Under the pieces are notes generated by a model that saw only the letters and a list, made by a program, of their open reading frames with translations, did no database searches and was not told the DNA's origin. A DNA stretch of 64,000 nucleotides from Anaerolineae bacterium. GTDB taxonomy: Bacteria; Chloroflexota; Anaerolineae; Aggregatilineales; Phototrophicaceae. Of the stretch, positions 24,810-34,910 are shown in pieces. The stretch is from NCBI GenBank assembly GCA_020849765.1, contig JADLAY010000069.1, forward strand, positions 62,001 through 126,000. The letters are read 5' to 3'. A program made the translations under genes and the position numbers. Position 1 is the stretch's first letter. The number at the start of each line of letters is the position of its first letter.

Positions 24810-27029
24810 ATGACCGTCGATCTATTGGCCGGGCTGAATCCGCAGCAGCGCGCCGCCGTGGGTGCCGGGGATGGCCCGGTGCTGGTGCTGGCCGGGCCAG
24901 GGAGCGGCAAGACGCGCGTACTGACGCACCGCATTGCCTACCTGTGCCAGGATCGCCGCGTCTACCCCGACCAGATCGTCGCCGTCACCTTCACCAACAA
25001 GGCCGCCGGTGAAATGCGCGAGCGTTCCGAGCAGCTCATGGGCGGCAAACTCGACGGGCTGCAGATTGGCACGTTTCACTCGATTTGCGCGCGGATGCTG
25101 CGCCGCGAAGCCGATCAGACGGCTTACGGGCGCGAGTATGCCATCTACGACACCGACGATCAGATCAGCGTCATGAAGCAGGTGCTGGCCGAACTCAACG
25201 TCGATGTCAAGAAGTTCACGCCGGGGCGCGTGTTGAATGCCATTTCCGGCGCTAAGAACGAGTTGATCGCGCCTGAATACTACGCGCCGGTCGATTACTT
25301 CGGCGAGATCGTGCACCGCGCTTACCCGCTCTACCAGCAGATTCTGGTCAACAACAACGCGATGGACTTCGACGACCTGCTCATGCAGACCGTCTTCCTG
25401 CTGCGTGATAACGAAGAGGTCAAGGCCAAGTATCAGCGGCGCTACCAGTACGTCCTCGTCGACGAATTCCAGGACACGAATCAGGCGCAGTATCAACTCG
25501 TCCGCTTGTTCGCCGCCCCGCAGGAGAACGTCTTCGTCGTCGGCGATGAAGACCAGGGCATCTACGCCTTTCGTGGCGCGGATTATCGCAACGTCATGCA
25601 GTTCCGCAGTGATTACCCGCAGGCGCAGGTCATCCTGCTGGAGCAAAACTACCGCTCGACGCAGATCGTGCTCGACGCGGCGCGCGCCGTCATCGACAAG
25701 AACCTGCACCGCACGCCGAAAGCCCTTTTCACGGATCGTGAAGGCGGCGCGTCGATCTCGCTCTACGAAGCCTACAACGAGGGCGAAGAGGCGACCTACG
25801 TCGCCGAGAAGATTCGCGAACTGCTCCGGCGCGAGGGTTACACGTGGAAAGACTTCGCCGTCATGTATCGCACCAACGCGCAGTCGCGCGCGCTCGAAGA
25901 TGCGATGGTGGCGACGCACGTGCCCTACCGGCTGGTCGGTGGCGTCGGCTTCTACAAGCGCCAGGAGATCAAAGATCTGCTCGCCTATCTGCGCCTGATC
26001 AACAACCCGAACGACACGGTCAGCTTCCGCCGCATCGTCAACGTGCCGGGGCGCGGCATCGGCAAGAAGTCCGTCGAGACATTCCATGCCTGGGCCACGA
26101 GCCTGGGCGAAGGTTACGGCGTCGCCCTGGGGCAGATGATGCAGGGCGTCGTCAGCCCGCTGACTGGCAGGGCCGTCCGCAGCCTGATCGATTTCGGCCA
26201 CATGCTGGCCGATTGGCGCGAGATCGCCGCGCAGGGCGATCTGTCTGCGTTGTTTGATGCGATCGTCGATAGCACGGGCTACGTCGGCTACCTGAGCGAG
26301 ATCAGCGACCGCGACGAACAGGTGACGGAGCGCATCGAGAACGTCCAGGAATTGCGCAACATCCTGATTGAGAAGAAAGACCTGGCGCTGGGTGACTTCC
26401 TGGAAGAAGTCTCGCTCGTCGCCGAGGTCGATACGCTGGTGGACGAACAGAACACAGTGACTCTGCTGACGCTGCATTCGGCCAAGGGTCTGGAATTCCC
26501 GGTCGTCTTCCTGACCGGGCTGGAGGATGGCCTGCTGCCGCACTCGCGCTCGCTCAACGAAGCCGACGCCATGGCCGAGGAGCGACGCCTGATGTACGTC
26601 GGCCTCACCCGCGCCAAAGATCGGCTGTACCTGACCTACGTCTTCCGCCGCATGATGTACGGCGAAAGCATTCCGAGCGTACCGTCGCGCTTCCTCGGCG
26701 ACATCCCGACCGAGCTGACCGAGGGTGTCTCCGTCCGCGTGAGCGAACTGCGCGATCGCGACGCTTTTCAGCGCATGACCAGTTGGGAAGGTGGCGGCAG
26801 TCGCAGCGGCAGTGCATCGTCCAAGATCATCCAATTCCCCAGCAATCGAGCGCCGCAGCCCGGCTCACCCTATCGTGTGGGGCAGCGTGTGCAGCACGCG
26901 ACCTTCGGCGAAGGCGTGATCCAGGAGGTCGAGCGCGTCTCCGGGGACATCGAAGTCGTCGTCAACTTCGTCAAGGCCGGGACCAAGCGGCTTTCGACCG
27001 CTTTTGCCAATTTGAAACTGCTGGATTGA
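24810..27029 (+). CDS. pcrA: ATP-dependent DNA helicase PcrA/UvrD
   Basis: Superfamily 1A 3'-5' helicase (739 aa) used in repair and replication-conflict resolution. Motifs in order: Q motif LNPQQRAAV, Walker A LAGPGSGKT, AVTFTNKAAGEMRER, IGTFHSICARML, Walker B VDEFQDTN, GDEDQGIYAFRGA, LEQNYRST, then TLHSAKGLEFPVVF and MYVGLTRAKDRL. The last 70 residues (RVGQRVQHATFGEGVI to the end) form the Tudor-like C-terminal domain typical of PcrA, which contacts RNA polymerase. The start ATG has TGGAG upstream. It stands alone in its transcription unit. Confidence 0.95.
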   Translation: MTVDLLAGLNPQQRAAVGAGDGPVLVLAGPGSGKTRVLTHRIAYLCQDRRVYPDQIVAVTFTNKAAGEMRERSEQLMGGKLDGLQIGTFHSICARMLRREADQTAYGREYAIYDTDDQISVMKQVLAELNVDVKKFTPGRVLNAISGAKNELIAPEYYAPVDYFGEIVHRAYPLYQQILVNNNAMDFDDLLMQTVFLLRDNEEVKAKYQRRYQYVLVDEFQDTNQAQYQLVRLFAAPQENVFVVGDEDQGIYAFRGADYRNVMQFRSDYPQAQVILLEQNYRSTQIVLDAARAVIDKNLHRTPKALFTDREGGASISLYEAYNEGEEATYVAEKIRELLRREGYTWKDFAVMYRTNAQSRALEDAMVATHVPYRLVGGVGFYKRQEIKDLLAYLRLINNPNDTVSFRRIVNVPGRGIGKKSVETFHAWATSLGEGYGVALGQMMQGVVSPLTGRAVRSLIDFGHMLADWREIAAQGDLSALFDAIVDSTGYVGYLSEISDRDEQVTERIENVQELRNILIEKKDLALGDFLEEVSLVAEVDTLVDEQNTVTLLTLHSAKGLEFPVVFLTGLEDGLLPHSRSLNEADAMAEERRLMYVGLTRAKDRLYLTYVFRRMMYGESIPSVPSRFLGDIPTELTEGVSVRVSELRDRDAFQRMTSWEGGGSRSGSASSKIIQFPSNRAPQPGSPYRVGQRVQHATFGEGVIQEVERVSGDIEVVVNFVKAGTKRLSTAFANLKLLD

Positions 27030-27047
27030 GCATCTTTCGCAATCCAT

Positions 27048-27078
27048 AGCCGAACATTTCGGCTCGCCCTGTAGGGCG
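27048..27078. other. Two adjacent small hairpins between pcrA and the LutA-like gene
   Basis: AGCCGAA/TTCGGCT (27048-27064) and CGCCCT/AGGGCG (27065-27078) are back-to-back inverted repeats 18 bases after the pcrA stop. A TATAAT box at 27087-27092 follows, 38 bases before the next gene. They may end the pcrA transcript just before a new promoter. Confidence 0.4.
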
Positions 27079-27130
27079 CGGCTGGCTATAATCACTGTGT
27101 TCGCAGCCGTCAATCTGTCTGGAACGCACC

Positions 27131-27898
27131 ATGTCGCAAGATCCGCGCCCGTCGCCTCGTCACAAGCCCGTTTCCCTGTTTGTCACATGCATCATCGATA
27201 TGATTTATCCCGGTACCGGCATCTCCGTCGTCGAGATTCTGGAGCACCTGGGCGTCGAGGTGCGCTTCCCGATGGCGCAGACCTGCTGCGGGCAGCCCGC
27301 CTACAATGCCGGCGCTCAGGCCGATGCCAAAGCCGTCGCCAAACAGTTTCTCAATGCTTTCGAAGGCGCGGAGGTGATCGTCACGCCGTCGGGCAGCTGC
27401 GCGTCGATGGTGCGCCACTTTTACCCTGATCTGTTCAAGGATGACCCCGAATGGCGCGACCGTGCCGCCTGGGCCGCCGATATCACCTGGGAATTCACGG
27501 AATATCTGGTCGACGGGCTGGGCGTCACCGATCTGGGCGCAAAACTGCCGCCGACCAAAGTGGCGCTGCATAATTCCTGCCACGGCTACCGCATGCTCAA
27601 CCTGCGCAGTCAGGTGGCGACGCTGGCGCGCAATGTGGAAGGCGTGACGGTCAACACGCTCGATGGCTCGGATCAGTGCTGCGGCTTCGGTGGCCTTTTC
27701 GCCGTCAAGATGCCGGAGATCAGCAGCGCCATGCTGAAAGAGAAGGTCGAGCACATCGAGGACGCCGACGCCGACATCATCCTGACCGGCGACGCCAGCT
27801 GCCTCACCCAGATGAATGGTGGCCTCAGCCGCAAGGGCAGCGATCGGCGTACCATGCACATCGCCGACTTCCTGGCTCAGGGATTAGACAAAGACTGA
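27131..27898 (+). CDS. CCG-domain Fe-S protein, LutA/YkgE-like
   Basis: A 255-residue protein with two Cys-rich CCG domains. The first has ...VTCIID and TCCGQPAYN, the second SCHGYRML and QCCGFGGLFAV. This is the layout of LutA/YkgE, part of the LutABC L-lactate oxidation complex, and of the C-terminal half of GlpC and HdrB-type subunits. The CCG clusters bind Fe-S centres that pass electrons to a heterodisulfide or quinone. No lutB or lutC gene is adjacent here, so the partner must be encoded elsewhere. It lies between pcrA and a carboxypeptidase and has a -10 box upstream. Confidence 0.85.
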   Translation: MSQDPRPSPRHKPVSLFVTCIIDMIYPGTGISVVEILEHLGVEVRFPMAQTCCGQPAYNAGAQADAKAVAKQFLNAFEGAEVIVTPSGSCASMVRHFYPDLFKDDPEWRDRAAWAADITWEFTEYLVDGLGVTDLGAKLPPTKVALHNSCHGYRMLNLRSQVATLARNVEGVTVNTLDGSDQCCGFGGLFAVKMPEISSAMLKEKVEHIEDADADIILTGDASCLTQMNGGLSRKGSDRRTMHIADFLAQGLDKD

Positions 27899-27922
27899 GC
27901 CTCGAACCAAATCCACTTTTTG

Positions 27923-27951
27923 TTGTAGAGTCATCAGGTTTCCCGTATAGA
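27923..27951 (+). promoter_or_regulatory. Candidate promoter for the M32 carboxypeptidase gene
   Basis: TTGTAG and TATAGA with a 17-base spacer lie 19 bases before the ATG at 27971. Each matches consensus at four or five positions. Confidence 0.45.
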
Positions 27952-27970
27952 GCAGGAGCATTGATTCATC

Positions 27971-29476
27971 ATGGGTGATAAATACGAACAACTCGTCTCG
28001 CACCTGGACGAGTTTCAGGATCTGGAATACGCAGGAGCGATCCTGAGCTGGGATCAGCAGGTGAATATGCCGCCGGGCGGCGCCATGGCGCGCGCGCGCC
28101 AGCTTTCGACCCTGGCGCGTCTTTCGCATGAGATGTTCACCAGCGACAAAACGGCCCGCCTGCTGGAAGATGCCGAGCGCGAAGTCGACGGCATGCCCTA
28201 CGACAGTGACGAGGCCAGCCTGATCCGTGTCGTCAAAGAGGACTTTGCGGAGCGCACCAAGCTTCCCACGGATCACGTGGCGGAGTTCACGCGCGTGACC
28301 GCCGAAGCGCACGAAGTCTGGGTCCACGCCCGCGCCAACAACGATTTCGCGTACTTCCGCCCGATGCTTGAACGGATCGTCGATCTCGTCATCCAGAGCG
28401 CGGAATTCCTCGGTTATGCCGATCAGCCCTACGATGCGTTGATCAATCGTTACGAACGCGGCATCACGACCGCGCGCGTCAAAGAGATCTTCGATGGGCA
28501 CAAGCCGCGCCTGGTCAGCCTGATCAGCGACGTCACCGCGCACGCCGACCGCGTCAGCGATGCGGTGCTGCACCAGGGCTATGACGTCGACAAGCAGCGC
28601 GCCTTCGGCCTGGATATGGTCAAGCGCTTCGGCTATGACATGATGCGTGGCCAGCAGTCGGTCTCCGTGCATCCGTTCTGCACGTCCTTCTCGCGCGACG
28701 ACGTGCGTATCACCACGCGCTTCGACAGCAATTGGCTCAACCCGGCGCTCTTCGGCATGATGCACGAATCCGGTCATGCCATGTACGAACAAGGCTCCAG
28801 CCAGTCGTTGGAAGGGACGCTGCTGGTCGGCGGCACGTCGCTCGGCGTGCACGAGAGCCAGTCGCGCATGTGGGAGAATATCGTCGGGCGCAGCCGCGGC
28901 TTCTGGATGTGGGCCTTCCCCATCCTCCAGCAGTATTTCCCGACGCAGCTTGAAGGCGTCGACGCCGAGACGTTCTACAAGGCGATCAACAAGGTTGAGC
29001 GTTCGTTCATCCGCGTCGAGGCGGACGAAGCTACCTACAACCTGCACATCATGGTGCGCTTCGAATTGGAGACGGGCCTGGTCAGCGGCAAGATCAAGGT
29101 GGCGGACGTGGCGCGCGAGTGGAACGACCGCTTCGAGTCGTACTTCGGCGTCGTGCCGCCGGATGATGCCCATGGCGTCCTGCAGGATGTCCACTGGTCG
29201 TCCGGCCTGCTGGGCTACTTCCCGACCTACGCGCTCGGCAATCTGCTCTCGGTGCAGTATTACAACCGTGCCCTCCAGGATCACCCGTCGATCCCGGACG
29301 AGATCGCCGCGGGCAAGTTCGATACGCTGCTCCACTGGCTGAACGAGAACATTCACCAGTACGGGCGCAAGTTCACCAGCGATGAGCTGACGCGACGCGT
29401 CACCGGCGAGAGCATCCAGTCGGATGACTACATCGCCTATCTTGAGGGCAAGTTCAAGGACGTTTACGGCTTGTAG
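27971..29476 (+). CDS. M32 family metallocarboxypeptidase (Taq carboxypeptidase)
   Basis: Zinc metallocarboxypeptidase (501 aa) that removes C-terminal amino acids from peptides in the cytosol. The metal site HESGH is at residues 265-269 (MMHESGHAMYEQ), followed by the third-ligand region HESQSRMWENIVGRS. The sequence matches M32 length (about 500 residues) and the typical N-terminus LQDLEYAGAILSWDQQVNMPPGG. AGGAG lies upstream of the ATG. It has its own promoter candidate and a strong terminator, so it is monocistronic. Confidence 0.94.
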   Translation: MGDKYEQLVSHLDEFQDLEYAGAILSWDQQVNMPPGGAMARARQLSTLARLSHEMFTSDKTARLLEDAEREVDGMPYDSDEASLIRVVKEDFAERTKLPTDHVAEFTRVTAEAHEVWVHARANNDFAYFRPMLERIVDLVIQSAEFLGYADQPYDALINRYERGITTARVKEIFDGHKPRLVSLISDVTAHADRVSDAVLHQGYDVDKQRAFGLDMVKRFGYDMMRGQQSVSVHPFCTSFSRDDVRITTRFDSNWLNPALFGMMHESGHAMYEQGSSQSLEGTLLVGGTSLGVHESQSRMWENIVGRSRGFWMWAFPILQQYFPTQLEGVDAETFYKAINKVERSFIRVEADEATYNLHIMVRFELETGLVSGKIKVADVAREWNDRFESYFGVVPPDDAHGVLQDVHWSSGLLGYFPTYALGNLLSVQYYNRALQDHPSIPDEIAAGKFDTLLHWLNENIHQYGRKFTSDELTRRVTGESIQSDDYIAYLEGKFKDVYGL

Positions 29477-29490
29477 GCTGTGGCGAGAGA

Positions 29491-29531
29491 ACCGCACGGA
29501 GGCACACCAGCGTGCTTCCGTGCGGTTTTTT
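29491..29531 (+). terminator. Intrinsic terminator after the M32 carboxypeptidase gene
   Basis: A 15-bp stem with one G-T pair (29491-29505 with 29512-29526) and a 6-base loop is followed by a T-run to 29531. It lies 14 bases after the stop. Confidence 0.9.
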
Positions 29532-29536
29532 GTTGC

Positions 29537-32347
29537 CTAGTGCACGTCGTGCCAGGCGGTATGCACTTCAGCCTCCCCCCGCTTCATGGCCAGCAGTAGC
29601 GCATCCTGGTCGACCGGCAGCGAGTAGATGCGCACACCGGTCGCGTTGAAGATGGCATTGACGATGGCTGGCGACGTGTTGATCGACGGGATTTCACCGA
29701 CACCCTTGGCGCCGTACGGCCCTTCCGACGCCCGAGCCTCGACCAGACGCGATACGATCTGTGGCGCGTGCTTGATGCTCGGCATCTTGTAGCGCGCCAG
29801 CAGCGTCGTCCACGGCACGCCATCCTCGATGATGAACGACTCGGTCAGGCAGTTACCGAGCGCCATGACGATGCCGCCCTCGATCTGCCCCTGAAGCATC
29901 AGCGGGTTGATAGCGCGGCCAATGTCCGTGCTGCTGACGACCTTGTGCACGTGGATCTCGCCCGTGTCCAGGTCGACCTCGACCAGGGCAGCCTGCGTGG
30001 CGTAGCTGAAGGCGAAGTGCATGTCACCGCCGCTGCCGAGCGGCTGCGTCGGCGGTGCCCAGTATTCGTGGCGGGTGCGTGGTTCCAGGCCGTGCGAGCG
30101 CATCCAGGCGACGACCGAGCCGATCTCGACGCTGCTGCCGTTGTAGCGCAGCAAGCCTTCCTCGTAGCGGATCATATCGGGCGACACGTCGAGCATCTCC
30201 GCCGCGGATGACGTGATCGCTTCACGCAGGGCGCCCGCGGCGATGCGTGCGGCGTTGCCGGTCATGAACGTCTGGCGCGAGGCCGTCGTCGGCCCGCCGT
30301 TGGGCGTCAAATCGGTGTCGCAGAGCAGCACGCGCACACGATTGTACGGGATGTGCAGCTCTTCGGCGGCGCACTGCGCGACCACGTGGGCGATGCCCTG
30401 GCCCATATCCGCGGCGGCGGATCGTACCTCGATGGTGCCGTCGTCAAATGCTTCGACCTCCGCCTCGGATTTATCCGGCGCGCCGCCGCCGAGGCCAGTG
30501 TTCTTGTAGGCGCAGGCGATGCCCCAGGCATAAGCCTTGCGCCCTTCCGTCCACGCCCAACGAAAGCCGGTGCCGTTGTGATGCCCGGCCATGTCGCGCT
30601 TGACGTCGTCGATCGTTTGCAGCAGCCCAACCGACTCGCGCAGAAGCTGGCCGGTCGCCGTCGTCACGCCGACCTTCTGCGCATTCATGCGCCGGAACTC
30701 CAGCGGATCGATGTCGAGCGCCTGCGCCAGCATGTCCATGTTCTGCTCGACGGCGAAGGCGGACTGCGTCACGCCGAAGCCGCGGAAGGCGCCAGACGGC
30801 ACGTTGTTGGTGTACATGACGTAGCAGTCGATCTTGGCGTTCGGCAGGTAGTAAGGGCCGGTCGCATGCGTGGTTGCGCGCGTCATCACCTTGTCGGAGA
30901 GCGAGGCATAAGCGCCGCCATCGCCATAGAGTTCGGCCTGCACGGCGGTCAAAGTGCCGTCGCGTTTGGCGCCGGTCTTGATGCGGATGATCGTCGCGTG
31001 GCGCTTGGGATGGAAGATCAGCGACTCCTGGCGCGTATACAGCATCTTGACCGGGCGCTGAGTCACATTCGCCAGCATGGCGACGTGGATCTGCCCGGCG
31101 ATGTCTTCCTTGCCGCCGAAGCCGCCGCCGATCAAGGTGCCAATGACGCGGATGCGTTCTTCCGGCAGGCCCATCGCCTGGGCGATCTGGTTGCGATCCT
31201 GGTAGGGGATCTGCGAGCCGACGTAGACGGTCAGCTTGTCGTGGCCGGGGAAGCCCTCCGGCACGCCGATGGCACACTCCGGTTCGAGGAAAGCGTGCTC
31301 GGTCGTCGGTGTGTGATACTCGTGCTCGACGATGACGTCGGCCTCGGCGAAGCCCTGCTCGATGTCACCGTGGCGCACCTTGATGTGCTTGAGCAGGTTG
31401 CCGGTCGGGTGTTCGGGATGCAGCACCGGCGCATCGTCGCGATGGGCCGAGATCGGATCGGCCACGACGGGCAGCGGTTCGTAATCGACCTCGATCAGCG
31501 ACAGGGCCATCGCCGCCAGTTCCTCGGTGTCCGCGGCCACGATGGCGACCGCATCGCCGACGTAACGGACCACGTCGCCGCACAGCACCGGCCAATCGCG
31601 ATACACCAGCCCATGCAGATTTTCCGCCGGGACATCCTCGTGCGTCAGCACGGCCTGGACGCCGGGCAGCGCCCTGGCCTTATCTGTGCGAATGTCGAGG
31701 ATGCGCGCGTGCGGGTAGGGCGAGCGCAGCGTTCGCGCGTACAGCATGCCCGGAAAGACGTAATCGTCGGTGTATTTGGCTTTGCCCGTCACCTTGGCGA
31801 CGACTTCCTGCGGCGGCACCGACTGGCTGATGACGTCCATCGGCTCGTCAACATGCGGATCGTTCACTGGCAGCGGCGGCAGCCCGCGGCGTTCGCGCGC
31901 CGCCGACTTGATCGCCTGCATCACGCTGCTGTAGCCGGTGCAGCGGCAGAACGTATCTTTGAGCGCGTGCTTGATCTCGTCCTCGTTCGGGTCGCCGTTC
32001 TCGTCCAGCAGCGCCGCCGAGGTCATGATCAGGCCGGGGGTGCAGAAGCCGCACTGCACCGCGCCGTGAGCGATGAAGTTGCTCTGCAAGGGATGCAGTT
32101 CCTCGCCATGGGCAAGACCCTCGATGGTCGTGATCGCTTTGCCCTGCGCTTTCCAGACCGGGTAGACGCACGAATCGACTGGCAGGCCGTCGACGAGGAC
32201 GGTGCAAATGCCACATTCTGCCTCTTCGCAGCCGATCTTGGTGCCGGTCAGGCCCAGGTCATTACGCAGGAACTGCGCCAGCGTGCGCGATTCCGGGATG
32301 TCGCGCGAAATCGTCTCGCCATTGACGGTGACATTGAGTTGTGCCAT
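29537..32347 (-). CDS. Molybdenum hydroxylase (xanthine dehydrogenase/aldehyde oxidoreductase type), Fe-S plus molybdopterin fusion
   Basis: A 936-residue fusion. Residues 1-80 are a plant-type [2Fe-2S] domain with C40, C45, C48 and C60. Residues 85-155 form the second [2Fe-2S] domain with C99, C102, C134 and C136 (QCGFCTPG, CRCTGY). The rest is the molybdopterin subunit, beginning at KVTGKAKYTDDY. The late motif GAKGVGEIP carries the conserved active-site Glu885. This order is that of single-chain aldehyde oxidoreductases, but the FAD subunit gene next to it makes it a two-polypeptide xanthine-dehydrogenase-like enzyme. It lies 3 bases after the FAD subunit gene and downstream of a nucleoside importer, which favours a purine substrate. 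Confidence 0.9.
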   Translation of the reverse strand: MAQLNVTVNGETISRDIPESRTLAQFLRNDLGLTGTKIGCEEAECGICTVLVDGLPVDSCVYPVWKAQGKAITTIEGLAHGEELHPLQSNFIAHGAVQCGFCTPGLIMTSAALLDENGDPNEDEIKHALKDTFCRCTGYSSVMQAIKSAARERRGLPPLPVNDPHVDEPMDVISQSVPPQEVVAKVTGKAKYTDDYVFPGMLYARTLRSPYPHARILDIRTDKARALPGVQAVLTHEDVPAENLHGLVYRDWPVLCGDVVRYVGDAVAIVAADTEELAAMALSLIEVDYEPLPVVADPISAHRDDAPVLHPEHPTGNLLKHIKVRHGDIEQGFAEADVIVEHEYHTPTTEHAFLEPECAIGVPEGFPGHDKLTVYVGSQIPYQDRNQIAQAMGLPEERIRVIGTLIGGGFGGKEDIAGQIHVAMLANVTQRPVKMLYTRQESLIFHPKRHATIIRIKTGAKRDGTLTAVQAELYGDGGAYASLSDKVMTRATTHATGPYYLPNAKIDCYVMYTNNVPSGAFRGFGVTQSAFAVEQNMDMLAQALDIDPLEFRRMNAQKVGVTTATGQLLRESVGLLQTIDDVKRDMAGHHNGTGFRWAWTEGRKAYAWGIACAYKNTGLGGGAPDKSEAEVEAFDDGTIEVRSAAADMGQGIAHVVAQCAAEELHIPYNRVRVLLCDTDLTPNGGPTTASRQTFMTGNAARIAAGALREAITSSAAEMLDVSPDMIRYEEGLLRYNGSSVEIGSVVAWMRSHGLEPRTRHEYWAPPTQPLGSGGDMHFAFSYATQAALVEVDLDTGEIHVHKVVSSTDIGRAINPLMLQGQIEGGIVMALGNCLTESFIIEDGVPWTTLLARYKMPSIKHAPQIVSRLVEARASEGPYGAKGVGEIPSINTSPAIVNAIFNATGVRIYSLPVDQDALLLAMKRGEAEVHTAWHDVH

Positions 32348-32350
32348 GTC

Positions 32351-33238
32351 TCATCCCCCCTGCGCGCGCTCGACCGCCGCGGTCAGCGTGCGCCCTAACA
32401 ATACGCCGATCATCTCTTTGCGATAGTCTGCCGTCGCCCGGTATTTGCTCGTCCGGGGATGCAGCGCCTCGGTTGCGATCTTGATGGCCGCCTGAATTGT
32501 CTCCGCAGTTGCGGGCTGACCCGCCAGCGCTTCCTCGACCACGGTCGTACGTTCCGGTGTTGGGCCGGTTGGTGCGATGCAGGCGCGTGCGGACTCGTAA
32601 TGTGTCCGATCCTCGCTCAGGCGCACCCAGACGGCGCAGCCCAGAATGGGCAGTGCCACGCCCTGCGGGCGCATGATGCGGCTGAACGAGGTCGCTTCAC
32701 GTGAGCCGGTGCCGCGCACGCGGAACTGGATCAGCAGGTCGCGCGTTGGGTCGAGCAGCGAAAGGCCCGGCCCACGATACAGCTCGCCAATCGGCAGCCA
32801 GCGCCGCTCGCCGCCATGGATCACCTCGGCTTCGGCGTCGAGCGCAACCAGCGAGACCGTGCCATCGCCCGCGGGCAGCGCGTGGACGACGTTGCCGCCC
32901 AGCGTTGCCACGTTGCGCACCTGCGGCCCACCGACCACGCCGCAGCTTTCGATCAGGCAGGTCGCCTGCGCGGCCAGCTCCGGCGAGTGCACGATCTGCG
33001 TGTGCGTCACGCCCGCGCCGATGTAGAAGACATCGCCATCGCGACGGATCGTGCGCAGCTCCGGGATCGCCGTGATGTCGACCAGCGCCTCGTGGGCCGG
33101 TTCGTGTGTCGCACGCATGTCGACCAGCAAATCCGTGCCCCCGGCGATGATCCGCGCGCGCCCGGCGTAGGAGGTCAGCAGTTCGAGCGTTTCGTCGATG
33201 GATTTAGGGGTGTGATAATGTTCCCAGAGTATGGTCAT
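32351..33238 (-). CDS. FAD-binding subunit of molybdenum hydroxylase (CoxM/XdhB type)
   Basis: A 295-residue flavoprotein subunit that takes electrons from the Fe-S domains. The FAD-binding strands are ARIIAGGTDLLVDM and PQVRNVATLGGNVVHALPAGD, both standard for this family; the C-terminal domain follows (TSFSRIMRPQG). The stop lies 3 bases before the ATG of the large subunit, so both are made together. The gene begins 52 bases after the ABC ATPase gene on the same strand, which joins enzyme and transporter in one operon. Confidence 0.92.
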   Translation of the reverse strand: MTILWEHYHTPKSIDETLELLTSYAGRARIIAGGTDLLVDMRATHEPAHEALVDITAIPELRTIRRDGDVFYIGAGVTHTQIVHSPELAAQATCLIESCGVVGGPQVRNVATLGGNVVHALPAGDGTVSLVALDAEAEVIHGGERRWLPIGELYRGPGLSLLDPTRDLLIQFRVRGTGSREATSFSRIMRPQGVALPILGCAVWVRLSEDRTHYESARACIAPTGPTPERTTVVEEALAGQPATAETIQAAIKIATEALHPRTSKYRATADYRKEMIGVLLGRTLTAAVERAQGG

Positions 33239-33290
33239 GGATGATCCAACAGTCTTCTTCTGCCAGCAATCGATGATTTGACGGGTGTGT

Positions 33291-34841
33291 TCAAGACACT
33301 TCGAGTTCGGCGCCTGCCATCATCGCGCCGATCTGGCGCACGGTCGCCTGCGCGCGCGGGACGATGCCGACGATGCGGCCTTCGTACATGACGGCGATCC
33401 GGTCGGACAGCGCCATGATTTCATCCAGATCTTCCGAGATGAGCAGGATCGCCGTCCCTTGGCGCCGCTCGTCCAGCAAGCGCTGGTGAATGTACTCGCT
33501 CGCGCCGATGTCGACGCCGCGGGTCGGCTGCGCCGCGATCAGCACCTGCGGGTGGCGCGAAAGCTCCCGTGCCATCACCAGTTTTTGTATATTACCACCG
33601 GATAGGCTCTTGATGGGCGTTTCCGTGCCCGGCGTTTTGATCTCGTACTGGCGGATGGCGTCGCGGCAGGCATCGGTGATGGCGCGCAAATTGAGCAGGA
33701 AACCCGCCGAGACGTACGGCTTGCGGCCATGATCTTGCAGCACGAAGTTTTCGGCACAGGTGAATTCTTTGATGACGCCGTCTTCCATGCGCTCTTCAGG
33801 GATGTAGGAGAGTCCCAGAAGCTGAAGCTGGCTCGGCGGTTTGCCGGTCACGTCCTTGCCGTCGATCGCGATTGTGCCGCCTTTGGTTGGTCGCAGCCCT
33901 GCGATCACCTGGGCCAGTTCTGTCTGGCCGTTGCCGGAAACGCCCGCCACGCCGACGATTTCGCCACCGTAGATCGTCAGCGAGACTTCCTTCAGGCCAA
34001 GCTCGCCGCGATTGCTCAGCGCGCTGACGTCGTTCAAGTGCAGGCGCTCGCCGCCGCGATTGCTCGGCTGCTGCTCGTATTCGAGCACGACCGGGCGACC
34101 GACCATCATTTCGGCCAGCGTCGCTTTGGTCGCGCCCGAAGTCGGGATCGTGTCGACCCGCCGCCCATCGCGCAGCACGGTGATGCGCTGGCTGATCCTG
34201 AGGACTTCGTGCAGCTTGTGCGAAATGAAGATGATCGCGCGGCCATCCGCCGTCATCTGCTCCAGCACCTGGAACAGTTCGTCGACTTCCTGCGGTGTCA
34301 GCACCGCGGTCGGCTCGTCCAGGATCAGCAGCGCGGCGCCCTTGTAGAGCGCGCGCAAAATCTCGACACGCTGCTGCTCGCCGACCGCAAGCTGCCAGAC
34401 CGGCACGTTCGGATCGACTTTCAGGTTGTAGCGTTCCGAGAGTTCGTTTAGTCTTTTCGAGACGACGTCGAGATCCAACCGCCACCCGCGCGAGGACTTC
34501 AAGCCGAGGGCGACGTTTTCCGCCACTGTCAGCGACGGCACGAGCATGAAGTGCTGGTGCACCATGCCGACCCCGCGCTGGATGGCGGCATAAGGCGAGC
34601 GGATGGCCGTATCGACCCCGTCGATCAAGACCGCGCCCTCGTCCGCATGATAAAGGCCATAAAGAATCTTCATCAACGTACTTTTGCCCGCGCCGTTTTC
34701 GCCCAACAGCGCGTGGATTTCACCCGCTCGCACCTCGAAATCGACATGATCGACCGCCAGCACGCCGGGAAACTGCTTGACGATTCCGCGCATCTGTAAC
34801 TGGTCGATTCGTTGCTGCTCTGCGAGCGATGACACCGCCAT
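33291..34841 (-). CDS. Nucleoside/sugar-type ABC importer, duplicated ATP-binding protein
   Basis: A 516-residue ATPase with two nucleotide-binding domains, the form found in BMP-type nucleoside importers (YufO/NupO) and sugar importers. The first domain has Walker [16 protein letters not shown] and Walker [12 protein letters not shown], with [10 protein letters not shown] as signature. The second has a degenerate Walker A ([15 protein letters not shown]) and signature [11 protein letters not shown]. Such asymmetry is usual in the family. It follows the binding-protein gene by 69 bases that contain a GC-rich hairpin. Confidence 0.93.
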   Translation of the reverse strand: MAVSSLAEQQRIDQLQMRGIVKQFPGVLAVDHVDFEVRAGEIHALLGENGAGKSTLMKILYGLYHADEGAVLIDGVDTAIRSPYAAIQRGVGMVHQHFMLVPSLTVAENVALGLKSSRGWRLDLDVVSKRLNELSERYNLKVDPNVPVWQLAVGEQQRVEILRALYKGAALLILDEPTAVLTPQEVDELFQVLEQMTADGRAIIFISHKLHEVLRISQRITVLRDGRRVDTIPTSGATKATLAEMMVGRPVVLEYEQQPSNRGGERLHLNDVSALSNRGELGLKEVSLTIYGGEIVGVAGVSGNGQTELAQVIAGLRPTKGGTIAIDGKDVTGKPPSQLQLLGLSYIPEERMEDGVIKEFTCAENFVLQDHGRKPYVSAGFLLNLRAITDACRDAIRQYEIKTPGTETPIKSLSGGNIQKLVMARELSRHPQVLIAAQPTRGVDIGASEYIHQRLLDERRQGTAILLISEDLDEIMALSDRIAVMYEGRIVGIVPRAQATVRQIGAMMAGAELEVS

Positions 34842-34870
34842 AACTGACCTCGTTCAGTAATTCTGCAAAT

Positions 34871-34897
34871 GGGGCGGGCAACCGTTCAGCCCGCCCC
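34871..34897 (-). other. GC-rich intercistronic hairpin between the binding protein and ATPase genes
   Basis: GGGGCGGGC (34871-34879) and its complement (34889-34897) form a 9-bp stem with a 9-base loop, 13 bases after the binding-protein stop. There is no long T-run. Such stems commonly protect the upstream message or cause partial termination, so that binding protein exceeds ATPase. Confidence 0.65.
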
Positions 34898-34910
34898 AGA
34901 TTCTCAACCG

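Noticed and set aside
24822-26834. Long minus-strand ORF opposite pcrA
   Set aside because: Mirror of the helicase gene with biased composition; no start signal or family match.
30353-32398. Long plus-strand ORF opposite the molybdenum hydroxylase gene
   Set aside because: Antisense shadow with Ala/Arg/Asp bias; the minus-strand gene is unmistakable.
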